Source: Neobacillus kokaensis (GTDB lineage: Bacteria; Bacillota; Bacilli; Bacillales; Cytobacillaceae). From it: 61,385 nt of DNA. Location: NCBI RefSeq assembly GCF_014656545.1, contig NZ_BNDS01000020.1, positions 1 through 61,385 on the forward strand, given 5' to 3'. Below, in pieces: positions 33,686 through 43,656 of the stretch. The number at the start of each line of letters is the position of its first letter. Position 1 is the first letter of the stretch. The notes under the pieces are model-generated. The model saw nothing but the letters and a program-made list of their open reading frames with translations. It had not been told where the DNA came from and ran no database searches. The translations under genes and the position numbers were made by a program.

Positions 33686-34737
33686 GTACGACTGGGCGAC
33701 AAATTGTCTGGGTTGTCTCTTTTGCTTTTTTGATGGCCATTTTTATCAGTATCGTATTTTTTTTCGTTTTTCCCTTAAATAGCTGGTCTGAACTGTGGAC
33801 GAGACATTTCATGGATATTCCGATTGTTGTTTTTATTCCGGCCTTCAGCATTGCCATGGGTATTCTTGTTGGCACCGCTGCAGGAGTTTATTGGAGAAAT
33901 CGATTGGGGCTAATCGAACATTCACTTCATCAATTAGAAGAAGGAAGATATCATGATATAAAAATGGAAGCCTTCTCTTCCGTCAGTGAAATGCAAACCA
34001 TTGCGAAACGGATGGAGAAAATCGGCAAACAAATAGCAGAGCAGGCAAGACACGCCCAGAGGCTTGCGACCGAAAAAGTCGAAGATCAGGAAGCCAGAAT
34101 CCAAGAAATTATCGAGCAGGAGAGGAATCGACTTGCCCGTGAACTACATGACTCTGTCAGCCAGCAGCTATTTGCTGCGTCGATGATGATGTCAGCAATT
34201 AATGAAACCAAACAGGATAAAGAGGAAACTCCCGAATCGAAACAATTAAAGATGGTTGAAGAGATGATTCATCAGTCTCAGCTTGAAATGAGGGCACTTT
34301 TGCTTCATTTAAGACCTGTTGCCTTAAAGAATAAATCGCTTCAGGAAGGAATTGAGGAGCTGTTAATCGAATTATCACAAAAAGTAGAAATGGAGATAAA
34401 ATGGAAAGTGGAAGACTTCCCGCTTGATAAAGGTGTGGAGGATCATTTATTCCGAATTCTCCAAGAGTCGATTTCTAATACACTAAGGCATGCAAAAGCA
34501 GAAAAACTTGATGTGCTGCTAATTAAAAGAGATGATTTAGTCATTTTACGAGTTGTCGATGATGGCGTTGGCTTTGAAATGGACGAAGGAAAAGCGGGAT
34601 CCTACGGGATGCAGAACATGAATGAGCGGGCCTTGGAAATTGGCGGGGCGCTTAAGGTAATAAGTGTGAAAAATAAAGGGACGCGGCTGGAAGTGAAGGT
34701 CCCGGTAATGGTTAATGGAGTGGATACAAATGATTAG
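33682..34737 (+). CDS. liaS: LiaS sensor histidine kinase
   Basis: The protein has 351 residues. Two TM helices flank a very short extracellular loop, followed by a HAMP linker. The HisKA_3 box is [15 protein letters not shown] and the HATPase motifs are [12 protein letters not shown] and VVDDGVGFE. This is the intramembrane-sensing architecture of LiaS/VraS. It detects cell-wall stress through LiaF. Confidence 0.92.
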   Translation: MSTTGRQIVWVVSFAFLMAIFISIVFFFVFPLNSWSELWTRHFMDIPIVVFIPAFSIAMGILVGTAAGVYWRNRLGLIEHSLHQLEEGRYHDIKMEAFSSVSEMQTIAKRMEKIGKQIAEQARHAQRLATEKVEDQEARIQEIIEQERNRLARELHDSVSQQLFAASMMMSAINETKQDKEETPESKQLKMVEEMIHQSQLEMRALLLHLRPVALKNKSLQEGIEELLIELSQKVEMEIKWKVEDFPLDKGVEDHLFRILQESISNTLRHAKAEKLDVLLIKRDDLVILRVVDDGVGFEMDEGKAGSYGMQNMNERALEIGGALKVISVKNKGTRLEVKVPVMVNGVDTND

Positions 34738-35362
34738 TGTACTATTTGTTGACGATCATGAAATGGTGAGAATTGGGGTCTCGTCCTATCTTTCCGCACA
34801 GCCGGATATTGATGTGGTCGGTGAGGCTGAAGATGGAAAAAAAGGTGTAGAACTAGCGCTGAAGCTTCGCCCCGATATCATTTTGATGGACTTGGTCATG
34901 AAGGAAATGGACGGGATTGAAGCAACAAGGCAAATCATTGAACAATGGCCAGAAGCGAAGATTATTATTGTGACAAGCTTTCTAGATGATGAAAAAGTGT
35001 ATCCTGCACTCGAGGCCGGCGCGACAAGCTATATGCTAAAAACTTCAAAGGCAAGTGAAATAGCGAAAGCCGTTCGAGCCACCTATCAGGGGCAGTCGGT
35101 ATTAGAACCAGAGGTTACCGGCAAAATGATGATGAAAATGCGCAAGAAGCCGGAACACCTGCCACACGAGGACTTAACCAGCCGCGAAATGGAAATTTTA
35201 CTTCTTATGACCGAAGGGAAAACAAATCAGGATATCGCCGACGAATTATTCATCGCACTCAAAACCGTCAAAACCCACGTCAGCAACATCCTAAGCAAAC
35301 TAAACGTCCAAGACCGCACCCAAGCAGTCATTTACGCATTTAAGCATTCGTTAACGAAATAA
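34730..35362 (+). CDS. liaR: LiaR response regulator
   Basis: A NarL-family regulator of 210 residues. DDHEMVRIG and the phosphoacceptor in [13 protein letters not shown] define the receiver. [22 protein letters not shown] is the HTH. The ATG at 34730 overlaps the end of liaS by 8 bp. It activates its own operon and liaIH in B. subtilis. Confidence 0.92.
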   Translation: MISVLFVDDHEMVRIGVSSYLSAQPDIDVVGEAEDGKKGVELALKLRPDIILMDLVMKEMDGIEATRQIIEQWPEAKIIIVTSFLDDEKVYPALEAGATSYMLKTSKASEIAKAVRATYQGQSVLEPEVTGKMMMKMRKKPEHLPHEDLTSREMEILLLMTEGKTNQDIADELFIALKTVKTHVSNILSKLNVQDRTQAVIYAFKHSLTK

Positions 35363-35372
35363 GGATTCCATT

Positions 35373-35421
35373 AAGGGTGTCAGGCACCATGTGAATTTCA
35401 CATGGTGCCTGACACCCTTTT
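35373..35421. repeat. Dispersed palindromic repeat, copy A, also a terminator
   Basis: A long palindrome with arms GGGTGTCAGGCACCATGTGA and its complement meets around AATT, followed by TTTTC. It ends the lia operon. Related copies lie at 39496 and 57882. Confidence 0.9.
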
Positions 35422-35445
35422 CTTTATCATGGTTAAAAAAAGTAA

Positions 35446-35501
35446 TTGAAAATCATTTTCAATGAGTGGTATTATATTTAATGAAAATGATTATCATTAT
35501 C
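35446..35501 (+). promoter_or_regulatory. Fur-controlled promoter of efeOBU
   Basis: TTGAAAATCATTTTCAA (35446-35462) is a perfect Fur-type palindrome that includes the -35 TTGAAA. The -10 TATTAT lies 18 nt downstream (35470-35475). A second box, TGAAAATGATTATCATTATC, at 35482-35501 covers the start region and matches the 7-1-7 Fur consensus almost completely. Tight iron repression is predicted. Confidence 0.88.
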
Positions 35502-35521
35502 GAATTGGAGGTTTTATACAT

Positions 35522-36376
35522 ATGAAATTTTTAAAAATATCTAGCATTCTATTAATCTCAAGCAGCTTGTTATTTGGCTGTTCAAATTCTGATAAAGGTG
35601 CAGCCCCGGCCAAAGATCAGGCTAAAGAAACAACTGCGTCTTCTCAAGATTCCTTTAAAGAAGTAACGGATGAATATCGTGAATATGCGATTGGAGAGAT
35701 TGAGGAATTTGTTAAAGCAACAGACGCGTTCACAACTGCGGTGAAACACGGTGATATAGAAAAAGCGAAGCAGCTTTACGCACCAGCACGGATGCATTAT
35801 GAACGGGCGGAGCCGATTGCGGAAGTATTCGGTGATTTAGATCCGAAGATTGATGCCCGTGCAGGTGATGTCTCAGAGGCGGAGTGGGGCGGATACCACC
35901 GAATTGAAAAAGGTTTATGGGAAGATAACACAACAAAAGGATATGAACAATATGCTGACCAGTTGATGAAGGATGTTAACCTTTTACGAGCAAAAGTCGA
36001 CACGGTTGAGGTTACACCGGATCTATTAATTACCGGTGCAGTTGACCTATTAAATGAGGTTTCAACTTCCAAAGTAACCGGGGAAGAGGATCGCTATTCG
36101 CATACAGACTTATATGATTTTGCAGCAAATGTTGAAGGCGCAGAAAAAATCTATCAATTATTAAATCCAGCATTACAGAAGAAAGACGCAGAGCTTTCAA
36201 AAGAAATTCAAACTCGTTTTGCCAATGTTTACAGCTTACTAGAAAAGCATAAAAACGGTGACGGCTATAAAGTTTATACTGACCTTTCAAAAGAAGAGGT
36301 AAAAGCGTTAAGCCAGGCCATTGATGCACTAGCCGAACCACTATCCCAAATAGGAATTGTAACGGAGGCGTCTTAA
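35522..36376 (+). CDS. efeO: EfeO-family iron-uptake lipoprotein
   Basis: The protein has 284 residues. The lipobox is LLFGC (Cys near residue 20), after a hydrophobic signal. The EfeM/EfeO peptidase-M75-like helical domain contains the HYERAEPIAEVFGDLDPKID segment with the HxxE metal motif. It binds iron outside the membrane and passes it to EfeU. The ATG at 35522 follows GGAGG; the in-frame ATG at 35462 lies in the Fur-box region and is rejected. It begins the efeOBU operon. Confidence 0.92.
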   Translation: MKFLKISSILLISSSLLFGCSNSDKGAAPAKDQAKETTASSQDSFKEVTDEYREYAIGEIEEFVKATDAFTTAVKHGDIEKAKQLYAPARMHYERAEPIAEVFGDLDPKIDARAGDVSEAEWGGYHRIEKGLWEDNTTKGYEQYADQLMKDVNLLRAKVDTVEVTPDLLITGAVDLLNEVSTSKVTGEEDRYSHTDLYDFAANVEGAEKIYQLLNPALQKKDAELSKEIQTRFANVYSLLEKHKNGDGYKVYTDLSKEEVKALSQAIDALAEPLSQIGIVTEAS

Positions 36377-37669
36377 ATGACAACCGGTAACAACAACTTA
36401 GAAAAATCTTCTACTGAAACGAAAAAAATCTCGCGCAGAGATGTGTTGAAAACAGCCGGTATTGGCGGAATCGGTGTCCTAATTGGGGCATCAGGTTTCG
36501 GCGGGCTGCTTTCGATTACAGAAAGTAAAGCAACCGATACCGTGCAAAATGATATAATCCCTTTCTATGGAAAACATCAAAGCGGTATTACCACAAAGAC
36601 GCAGGACCATGTCTATTTTGCGGCTTTAGATGTGACGGCATATGAAAAGCCAGCTTTGGTAAAGCTTTTTAAGGACTGGACGGAGGCAGCGGCCTTAATG
36701 ACAGAAGGAAAGCCTGTCGGGGAACTATCCAGCAATGAATTTTTACCCCCAAAAGATACAGGCGAAGCAGCAGGTCTTTCTCCATCCAATTTAACGATTA
36801 CCTTTGGGGTAGGACCAAGTCTTTTTGTAAAAGATGGAAAGGATCGTTTTGGCTTAAAACATAGGCGGCCAAAAGAATTAGTCGATTTGCCTAAATTTCC
36901 ACTCGATGCTTTAGAAGAGGAATGGACAGGGGGAGACCTTTGTATTCAAGCTTGTGCAGATGATCCGCAGGTAGCCTTTCATGCTGTCAGAAACTTAATT
37001 CGGATTGCCAGAGGAAAGGCGATTTTACGCTGGGCCCAGCCGGGATTTCAACGGACAAAGCAGGCGGATCCAAAGGGGGAAACGCCAAGAAATTTGTTCG
37101 GGTTTAAAGACGGTACAGTTAACCCTAATTTTAAAAATGAACAGCAGCTGAACAAGCAGGTTTGGGTTCAGCCTGGTGATGGACCTAACTGGTTAGTTGA
37201 CGGAAGTTACTTGGTTGTGCGAAGAATTCAAATGTTCATTGAGGTGTGGGACAGAACGAATTTAAGAGAACAAGAGAATACGTTTGGGAGATACCGTGAC
37301 AGCGGTGCACCTTTAGGTCAAAGTAATGAATTCGATAAACTAGATTTAAAGAGTAAAAAGGAGAACGGAGAGTACGTAATTCCAGTTGATTCTCATGTCC
37401 GCTTATCACACGGGGATGGGTCGCAGCAAATATTACGCCGTGCCTATTCATATTCAAACGGAATGGATGTAAAAACAGGCAGCTTTGATGCTGGGTTATT
37501 GTTCTTATGTTTTCAACGTACGCCAAGTAAGCAATTCATTCCGATTCAAAAGCGGCTTGCCCAAATGGATAAGTTGAATGAATACACATCACACCGCGGC
37601 AGTGCGATTTTTGCCTGCTTACCTGGGACGATAAAGGGCGGTTATATCGGGGAAACACTTTTTAATTAG
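36377..37669 (+). CDS. efeB: EfeB, Tat-exported Dyp-type haem peroxidase
   Basis: The protein has 430 residues. The twin-arginine signal is ISRRDVLKTAGIGG. The Dyp peroxidase motif NLFGFKDGT holds the catalytic Asp (GxxDG), and the proximal haem His lies in SHVRLSHGD. It starts directly after the efeO stop. It oxidises Fe(II) or works on haem during EfeUOB iron uptake. Confidence 0.93.
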   Translation: MTTGNNNLEKSSTETKKISRRDVLKTAGIGGIGVLIGASGFGGLLSITESKATDTVQNDIIPFYGKHQSGITTKTQDHVYFAALDVTAYEKPALVKLFKDWTEAAALMTEGKPVGELSSNEFLPPKDTGEAAGLSPSNLTITFGVGPSLFVKDGKDRFGLKHRRPKELVDLPKFPLDALEEEWTGGDLCIQACADDPQVAFHAVRNLIRIARGKAILRWAQPGFQRTKQADPKGETPRNLFGFKDGTVNPNFKNEQQLNKQVWVQPGDGPNWLVDGSYLVVRRIQMFIEVWDRTNLREQENTFGRYRDSGAPLGQSNEFDKLDLKSKKENGEYVIPVDSHVRLSHGDGSQQILRRAYSYSNGMDVKTGSFDAGLLFLCFQRTPSKQFIPIQKRLAQMDKLNEYTSHRGSAIFACLPGTIKGGYIGETLFN

Positions 37670-37687
37670 TAGTTTCCTTTATTAAAA

Positions 37688-37722
37688 GTCTAGCGCTCTT
37701 CTCATGAGCGCTTGTGTTTTTT
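37688..37722 (+). terminator. Hairpin between efeB and efeU
   Basis: AGCGCT-CTTCTCATG-AGCGCT followed by TGTGTTTTTT. It may lower efeU expression relative to efeOB. Confidence 0.75.
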
Positions 37723-37739
37723 GAACCAAGGGGAGAGAC

Positions 37740-39491
37740 ATGATGAAAATAGGGAAGCTATTTATTTTGCTGTTTGCGTTTATGCTTTTATTCCAAACAT
37801 CCAACTTTGAGGCAGTGTCAGCCTCCGAGAATCACGACGAACTCTTCGTTTTGATCGGTGACAGCCTGATGAAGGCAAAAGCCAGAGATGTAGAAACTGT
37901 TGTGAAAAATATGGAGCAATTTGGACATGAATGGGCGACAATCAAAAAGAAAGACAGCCAGCAGGCAAAAAACGTGGACGAAGAACTAAAAAAGGTCCAA
38001 GGGCTGGTGGCGGATAAAAAGGTAAACAGCCAAGCATTGTCCAAAAGCCTATCGGCGCTGTCAAGTGCAGTAGTTTTATATGACCAGGAACAAAATCCTT
38101 TGGATAAGGAACAGGCGAAAGAAAAAGTGAAACAGCTGCTGCCGCTGATTGCCAATTTTAAAGATTCATTGGCAAAAGGGGATCGGGCTGTACTTAAGGC
38201 ACGATACCAAGCAATCATGAATCAATGGACTGTGTTGGAAAAGGTGGTTCATGATGTGAGTATTGCCGCTTATGGGAATATCGAAAAATATAATGCACTT
38301 ATTCGAATTGCGATTACACAAGAACCGGCCGATCTTGAAAAAGCAAATGTTAATGCCGACGAACTAAAGAAAGAAGTGGATAATTTCCTTGCCGGGAAAA
38401 CTGCAAAGGGTGTAAAAGGGAACTACACTTTGACAGATGTTTCTGCTTTATTAAACAGTGCGGAAACAGCAGTTTCGGACAAGGATTTCCAAAAAGCAAG
38501 TACAGTCTTAAATGAAATTCTCAATATTTGGCCAATGGTTGAAGGCGACGTCCAAACAAGGGACAGCAAGCTGTACAATGATATCGAAACCAAAATTCCG
38601 GCTGCGATTAGTCTCTTAAACTCTAAAATGGTTGATACTGATAAGGCTGGAGAAATCCTAAAGGATCTTCAGTCAAGGCTTGTACCTTTAACGAGTAAGA
38701 CTGATTATAGCTTGTGGGACGCCGCGCTTATTTTGCTTAGAGAAGGGTTAGAAGCGATTTTAATTGTGGGTACACTGATTGCTTTTCTAAAGAAAATGGG
38801 TCAGGCAAGCAAGCAAAAGTGGATATGGGCCGGGGTTGCAGCAGGGATCCTTGCCAGCGCGGTCCTCGCCGTTGTGATCAATCTTGTTTTTTCAAAAATT
38901 GTTGCTGCCTCCAGCCGTGAATATATTGAAGGAATTACAGGTGTTGTGGCCGTATTGATGATGCTGACGGTCGGGGCATGGCTTCATAATAAATCAAGCA
39001 TTGGTAACTGGAATAAATATATCAACCAACAAATGCAGCAGGCAATTGCCAAAGGAAGTCTAATATCCTTTGCGTTTATTAGTTTCCTATCGGTATTTCG
39101 GGAAGGGGCCGAAACGATTATTTTTTATACTGGAATTACTCCGTATATCAGTTTACAGCAGCTGATAATCGGTGTGGTCTTAGCGATCGTCATTCTTGGC
39201 GTTGTAGGCTTTTTGATTATTCACTACAGTGTTAAGATTCCAATCCGTCTTTTCTTTAAGGCGGCAACGATTCTAATTTACCTTTTGGCCTTTAAAATTT
39301 TAGGAGTAAGCATCCATGCCCTGCAGATTTCAAATGTGCTATCTATGAGCACAGTACAGAGCCTGCCATATATTGATTGGATTGGAATGTACCCAACATG
39401 GGAAACCTTCTTAATTCAAATACTCCTGATTGCCATTATTTTGTTTATGACGTGGATGGTTAAAAAACGAGCGGCTGCCAAAAATGCGTAA
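37740..39491 (+). CDS. efeU: EfeU, FTR1-family iron permease with N-terminal extracytoplasmic domain
   Basis: The protein has 583 residues. A signal peptide and ~300 extracytoplasmic, mostly helical residues precede a seven-TM FTR1 domain. Both iron-translocation REXXE motifs are present: REGLE at 334-338 and REGAE at 454-458. The N-terminal domain is typical of Firmicute YwbL-type permeases and absent from the short E. coli EfeU. With EfeO and EfeB it forms a ferrous/ferric iron transporter. Confidence 0.92.
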   Translation: MMKIGKLFILLFAFMLLFQTSNFEAVSASENHDELFVLIGDSLMKAKARDVETVVKNMEQFGHEWATIKKKDSQQAKNVDEELKKVQGLVADKKVNSQALSKSLSALSSAVVLYDQEQNPLDKEQAKEKVKQLLPLIANFKDSLAKGDRAVLKARYQAIMNQWTVLEKVVHDVSIAAYGNIEKYNALIRIAITQEPADLEKANVNADELKKEVDNFLAGKTAKGVKGNYTLTDVSALLNSAETAVSDKDFQKASTVLNEILNIWPMVEGDVQTRDSKLYNDIETKIPAAISLLNSKMVDTDKAGEILKDLQSRLVPLTSKTDYSLWDAALILLREGLEAILIVGTLIAFLKKMGQASKQKWIWAGVAAGILASAVLAVVINLVFSKIVAASSREYIEGITGVVAVLMMLTVGAWLHNKSSIGNWNKYINQQMQQAIAKGSLISFAFISFLSVFREGAETIIFYTGITPYISLQQLIIGVVLAIVILGVVGFLIIHYSVKIPIRLFFKAATILIYLLAFKILGVSIHALQISNVLSMSTVQSLPYIDWIGMYPTWETFLIQILLIAIILFMTWMVKKRAAAKNA

Positions 39492-39495
39492 CCTT

Positions 39496-39549
39496 AAGGG
39501 TGTCAGGCACGATGTAAATTTTTCACATGGTGCCTGACACCCTTTTTTA
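39496..39549. repeat. Dispersed palindromic repeat, copy B, also a terminator
   Basis: GGGTGTCAGGCACGATGTAA with a complementary arm ending GGTGCCTGACACCC and a run of six Ts. It closes the efe operon. Two changes from copy A in the left arm (CACCATG to CACGATG, GTGAA to GTAAA). Confidence 0.9.
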
Positions 39550-39628
39550 TACTATTCTCCGGACTTGTCTCATAACTTATAATGTAATTCTTTAATCAGT
39601 GAGACTACAGCAAAGGGAGAATCTAAAA

Positions 39629-40960
39629 TTGGCAATTTATTATCGAGGTATTTTGTTTTTAGCCGTAACTGCATTTTTAGGAGAGGGAATTGAAGTATTA
39701 GTAAATATGATTCTTGCAAGGCAGCTGGGGTCGCATGGTTTGGGTTTGTATATGTCCATTTTGCCAACCATCTTCTTAATTGTCCTCATTTCCAGCTTTG
39801 AATTGCCGGTGTCGATCTCGAAGTTTATTGCTGAACGTGAGGAGCGCTACCATCGTAATATTTTGTATCACGCGATCTCGATTACGATTATTTTTACCTG
39901 TCTTTTATTAGTGATCGGGACCATGCTGCTGCCATTCATTCCCGTTTTCAATTCGTATCATCCCTATGTCCGCTGGCTTGTTATCATTCTGATTCCTGTT
40001 ATTTCTTTTACATCGGTGGCCAGAGGCTATTTTATGGGCGGGCAGCAGATGGGGAAAATTGCAATCTCTAACTTTTTACGAAAAATTGTTCAGCTCGCAG
40101 TGCTTTTTGGGGTGTTTCGGTTATTCGAATTCAATGCGGAATCCTCGCTGCTCATCGCTATTGGAACATTAATTGGCAGTGAAATCGTTGTTTTTCTATA
40201 TTTGGTTTTTATGTTCATTATCCAGTTCCAGCAGATGAAAAAACAGCCGTTTTCCAACATCAATAGAAAAATAGTGAGAAAGAATTTAATGGCAGTGTCG
40301 ATTCCCACAACCGGCATGCGATTGTTTTCTGCTTTCACTGGTGCCATCCAGCCTTTCCTGATTAAGGCTGCCTTAGTACATTCCGGGGTTTCGGCTATGC
40401 AGGCAACAGAACAGTTCGGCATGCTGATGGGAGTAGCGATATCAATCGGCTTTTTCCCGGGATTTATTGCCCATTCGTTGTTAATTGTCCTGATTCCAGC
40501 CGTTTCTAAGATACATTCGGACCGGGATTTTTCCAGCCTGCAAAAAATACTTCAGCAGGTTATGGTTCTTACGCTTGGGTACGGAATTGTTGCCGTAGCT
40601 ATCTTTTACTTTTTTGCACCTGAGTTGACTTCGTTATTTTTCAAATCGAATACATCCGCTATTTATTTGCAATTGCTCTGGCCGTTTTTCCTGTTTCATT
40701 ACTTTGTGATGCCGCTGCAGGCGTTTATGATCGGTCTTGATATGATCAAAGAGGCCTTCATTCATATTATTTGGTCGACGGTAATTTCTTTTGGTCTTAT
40801 TCTTTGGCTCGGCTCAATGCAGGAATGGCGGATGGATGGGGTCATTATCGGGATGAATACAGGGTCGGTCTTGTTAGCTTTAATGCATTATTTAACTATT
40901 TGTAAAAAAATCGGTGTCACGTTTTTCATGAAAGGTGTATTAACGAAAAAGGGAGCTTGA
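39629..40960 (+). CDS. MATE/MOP-family flippase, SpoVB-like
   Basis: A polytopic protein of about 443 residues with 12-14 TM segments. It resembles the SpoVB/polysaccharide flippase branch of the MOP superfamily (VNMILARQLGSHGLGLYM, GYFMGGQQMGK). It could move lipid-linked wall or spore precursors. The TTG at 39629 follows AAAGGGAGA; a GTG at 39599 has no site. The length is shorter than SpoVB (about 518), so spoVB itself is not claimed. Confidence 0.8.
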   Translation: MAIYYRGILFLAVTAFLGEGIEVLVNMILARQLGSHGLGLYMSILPTIFLIVLISSFELPVSISKFIAEREERYHRNILYHAISITIIFTCLLLVIGTMLLPFIPVFNSYHPYVRWLVIILIPVISFTSVARGYFMGGQQMGKIAISNFLRKIVQLAVLFGVFRLFEFNAESSLLIAIGTLIGSEIVVFLYLVFMFIIQFQQMKKQPFSNINRKIVRKNLMAVSIPTTGMRLFSAFTGAIQPFLIKAALVHSGVSAMQATEQFGMLMGVAISIGFFPGFIAHSLLIVLIPAVSKIHSDRDFSSLQKILQQVMVLTLGYGIVAVAIFYFFAPELTSLFFKSNTSAIYLQLLWPFFLFHYFVMPLQAFMIGLDMIKEAFIHIIWSTVISFGLILWLGSMQEWRMDGVIIGMNTGSVLLALMHYLTICKKIGVTFFMKGVLTKKGA

Positions 40961-40980
40961 AAATTCAAGCTCCCTTTTGT
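40950..40980. terminator. Bidirectional terminator
   Basis: GGGAGCTTGA (40951-40960) and TCAAGCTCCC (40965-40974), with a T run on plus and overlap with the flippase stop. Confidence 0.88.
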
Positions 40981-40981
40981 G

Positions 40982-41620
40982 TTAGTCTCTGCTTCCCATA
41001 ATCCCGAAAATACGCAGAATGCTGATGAATAGATTGATGAAGTCTAAATATAAGCTTAATGCCATCATTGGCACTTCTTCTGGTCTTACGCCGTAGTGTT
41101 TCATTCGGCTGATATCAAACAGAACGTAGCCGCTGAATACTAATACTCCGATAAAGGAGAAGGCAAGCATTCCGGTTGAACTAAGCTGAAAGAAGATGTT
41201 GAAAATTGAAATTGCCACTAATGCCAGCAAGGCAGCAAATAGGAATCCGCCTAAGAAGGAAAAGTTTCTCTTTGATTTCGCCGCATAAATAGATATCCCT
41301 GTAAATACAACCGTTGTAGTGGCAAAGGCCATTGCGACAACATTAGCACCTGCAGTTGAGGCGTAATAGGCGACAATCGGATACAAAGTTATCCCCGAGA
41401 TAAACGTAAAGATATATAAGAACGAATAGGAAATCGCTTTTTTCCTTCTGAAAAATACAGCTGAGAAAATCATCACTAATTCTAGAATTGCTAATGGTAA
41501 AAATAAACTAGGCGGCACGTACACACCAGCCATGGTACCTAAGAAGGCGATGGCAAGTGAAAAGGCAAATGTCCGTAATACAGAAGGCATAAATTCAGAC
41601 GATGTTTGTGTATTATACAA
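40982..41620 (-). CDS. Bax inhibitor-1 family membrane protein (YetJ/YbhL-like)
   Basis: The protein has 212 residues and seven TM segments. The two conserved C-terminal acidic sites of BI-1 proteins are visible in VLFDISRM and LYLDFINLFISILRI. These proteins act as pH-gated Ca2+ leak channels in B. subtilis YetJ. Monocistronic. Confidence 0.88.
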   Translation of the reverse strand: MYNTQTSSEFMPSVLRTFAFSLAIAFLGTMAGVYVPPSLFLPLAILELVMIFSAVFFRRKKAISYSFLYIFTFISGITLYPIVAYYASTAGANVVAMAFATTTVVFTGISIYAAKSKRNFSFLGGFLFAALLALVAISIFNIFFQLSSTGMLAFSFIGVLVFSGYVLFDISRMKHYGVRPEEVPMMALSLYLDFINLFISILRIFGIMGSRD

Positions 41621-41671
41621 TTTTCTTCACCTCATCAATAATGTCTTACATTAAGTTATACGAAGAAGTGG

Positions 41672-42073
41672 TCAAGATGTTTCACTTTTTCGTAAAATTT
41701 CTTTATCTTCTTTTAAAAGATCACGAATCTCAGCTAAAAGCACTTCCGTACGATCAGGAACTTCTTCAACGACAGCTTCTTCCTGTTCCTCTTTCTTTTT
41801 GAAACGGTTAAGGAATTTAATAACAATGAAAATGGAGAAGGCAATAATAAAGAAATCTACAACGTTTTGTATAAACAGACCGTATTTTATGTTTCCAAAG
41901 GCAAGTTTGGTAAAGTCGATATGACCTTTACCCACAATTAAGCCAATGATAGGCATAATAATATTATCCACCAGCGAGGAAACGATTTTACCAAAAGCAG
42001 CCCCGATGATTACCCCGACAGCGAGATCCATGACGTTACCCTTCACTGCAAATTGTTTAAATTCATTCCACAT
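41672..42073 (-). CDS. mscL: Large-conductance mechanosensitive channel MscL
   Basis: The protein has 133 residues and two TM helices. The N-terminal [20 protein letters not shown] and pore-lining [12 protein letters not shown] are diagnostic. The C-terminal helix [11 protein letters not shown] forms the cytoplasmic bundle. The start at 42073 follows GGAGG by 8 nt. It opens on osmotic downshock. Confidence 0.95.
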   Translation of the reverse strand: MWNEFKQFAVKGNVMDLAVGVIIGAAFGKIVSSLVDNIIMPIIGLIVGKGHIDFTKLAFGNIKYGLFIQNVVDFFIIAFSIFIVIKFLNRFKKKEEQEEAVVEEVPDRTEVLLAEIRDLLKEDKEILRKSETS

Positions 42074-42156
42074 ACAATGTACCTCCAACTTTACTTACAT
42101 GAATCAAATTTTAACCATAGATAGGAGCATTTAGCAATAGTATTTTTACCCTAATG

Positions 42157-42188
42157 AAAAAAGAGCAGGCGGACCCGCTCTTTTTTTT
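42157..42188. terminator. Terminator between mscL promoter region and ampS
   Basis: AAAAGAGC and GCTCTTTTTTTT arms around AGGCGGACCC. On the minus strand it follows ampS. Confidence 0.8.
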
Positions 42189-42191
42189 ATA

Positions 42192-43424
42192 TTAAAATGC
42201 CCAGTTTCCGTTTCTAAAGACCGGCTCACTTGTTCCGTCAGCGGTAATTCCGTCAATATCCATATCAGCGGAACCAATCATAAAGTCAACATGTGTAATG
42301 CTTTCATTCAGGCCATTTTCCTTCAGTTCGTCGGAGGACATTTTCTTTCCGCCCTCGATACAGAAGGCATAGGCGCTGCCAATAGCCAAATGGTTTGAGG
42401 CATTTTCGTCAAACAATGTATTAAAGAAAAGAATGTTAGATTGTGAAATTGGCGAGTCATAAGGGACAAGCGCAACTTCACCCAGATAATGTGAACCTTC
42501 ATCGGTTTCAACTAGATGTTTAAGAACTTCTTCGCCTTCCTCTGCTTTCACACCGACAATTTTTCCATTTTCAAATGTAATTGAAAAGCGGTCGATGATA
42601 TTTCCGCCGTAGCTAAGCGGTTTCGTGCTGGCGACGGTTCCGTTGACACCTGTTTTAAGCGGCACAGTGAAAACTTCCTCAGTTGGCATATTGGCCATGA
42701 ACTCAACACCGTTTTCATTGATGCTGCCGGCACCGACCCATAGGTGGCTTTTCGGAAGCTCAATTGTTAAATCAGTGCCGGGTGCTTTGTAATGCAGCTT
42801 AGCGTAACGTTTTTCATTTAAATAGTTAACCTTTTCATGAAGTGTTTCGTCATGCTTTTTCCAAGCTTCCACAGGATTATCAGTATCAACACGGACTGCT
42901 TTAAAAATAGCATCCCAGAGCATGGAGACCTGCTGATCGCTTTGCACGTCAGGGAAGACCTTGGCAGCCCAGGCTGGCGAAGCGGCAGCTACCACAGTCC
43001 AGCTGATTTTGTCTGATTGAATTGCTTGGCGAAACTTTGAGAGCGCTTTACCAGCAGCTTTATTAAAATTAGCAATTCGCTCATGATTTACCCCTTTTAA
43101 TAAATCAGGACTGGAGGAAACAACTGACATGAAGGCGGCACCCTTTTTCACAAGCTCTTCCTGTTCTTTTGCACGCCATTCTGGATATTCATTGAAAGCC
43201 TCGTCAGGAGCTAAGTCATATTTTGTTTTAGACACAATATCATCGTTCCAGTTAACAATAACGTTCATCGCACCCGCTTCGTATGCTTTTTTTACCGCTA
43301 GGCGGACAAAATCTGCAGCATCTATTGCAGCGTTTATAACCAATACTTGTCCTTTCTGAACATTGACGCCTACCTTAACGGCAAGCTCTGCGTATTTTTC
43401 CAGGTTCATTTGAAAATCACTCAT
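42192..43424 (-). CDS. ampS: Aminopeptidase AmpS, M29 family
   Basis: The protein has 410 residues and begins MSDFQMNLEKYAELAVKVG, the usual M29 N-terminus. The conserved metal-site regions include MANMPTEEVFTVP and EGSHYLGEVALVP, with NTLFDENASNHLAIG. It is a cobalt/zinc thermophilic-type aminopeptidase acting on peptide N-termini. The start at 43424 has AAAGGAG 9 nt upstream; a longer frame from 43445 is not needed. Confidence 0.93.
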   Translation of the reverse strand: MSDFQMNLEKYAELAVKVGVNVQKGQVLVINAAIDAADFVRLAVKKAYEAGAMNVIVNWNDDIVSKTKYDLAPDEAFNEYPEWRAKEQEELVKKGAAFMSVVSSSPDLLKGVNHERIANFNKAAGKALSKFRQAIQSDKISWTVVAAASPAWAAKVFPDVQSDQQVSMLWDAIFKAVRVDTDNPVEAWKKHDETLHEKVNYLNEKRYAKLHYKAPGTDLTIELPKSHLWVGAGSINENGVEFMANMPTEEVFTVPLKTGVNGTVASTKPLSYGGNIIDRFSITFENGKIVGVKAEEGEEVLKHLVETDEGSHYLGEVALVPYDSPISQSNILFFNTLFDENASNHLAIGSAYAFCIEGGKKMSSDELKENGLNESITHVDFMIGSADMDIDGITADGTSEPVFRNGNWAF

Positions 43425-43516
43425 ATGTATAATCTCCTTTTTCAAAATCTTCTTTTTATTATTGTAGCGGTTTTATTTGGAAAAATAAACCGAAAGCTAT
43501 AGTAGAAAAAGGTATA

Positions 43517-43548
43517 AAAAAACAGTAAAGATATTGTCTTTACTGAAG
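43517..43548 (-). terminator. Terminator of the 38-aa gene
   Basis: AGTAAAGA-CAATA-TCTTTACT on the minus strand followed by GTTTTTTT; it overlaps the stop codon of the small gene. Confidence 0.8.
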
Positions 43549-43656
43549 TTTGCTGCCATATACTTTTAGATTGAAATAAACACCCGTGGAAAATAATACG
43601 ATAAATGTAATTATGCCAGAAATTGAAGTTGGAGCCATGAATTGCGATAATTCCAT
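43540..43656 (-). CDS. Small single-TM protein, 38 aa
   Basis: The frame starts MELSQFMAPTSISGIITFIV, one predicted TM helix, and ends VYGSKLQ. GGCGGTGG precedes the ATG and a terminator overlaps the stop. Not recognised; likely a small membrane protein of unknown role. Confidence 0.55.
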   Translation of the reverse strand: MELSQFMAPTSISGIITFIVLFSTGVYFNLKVYGSKLQ

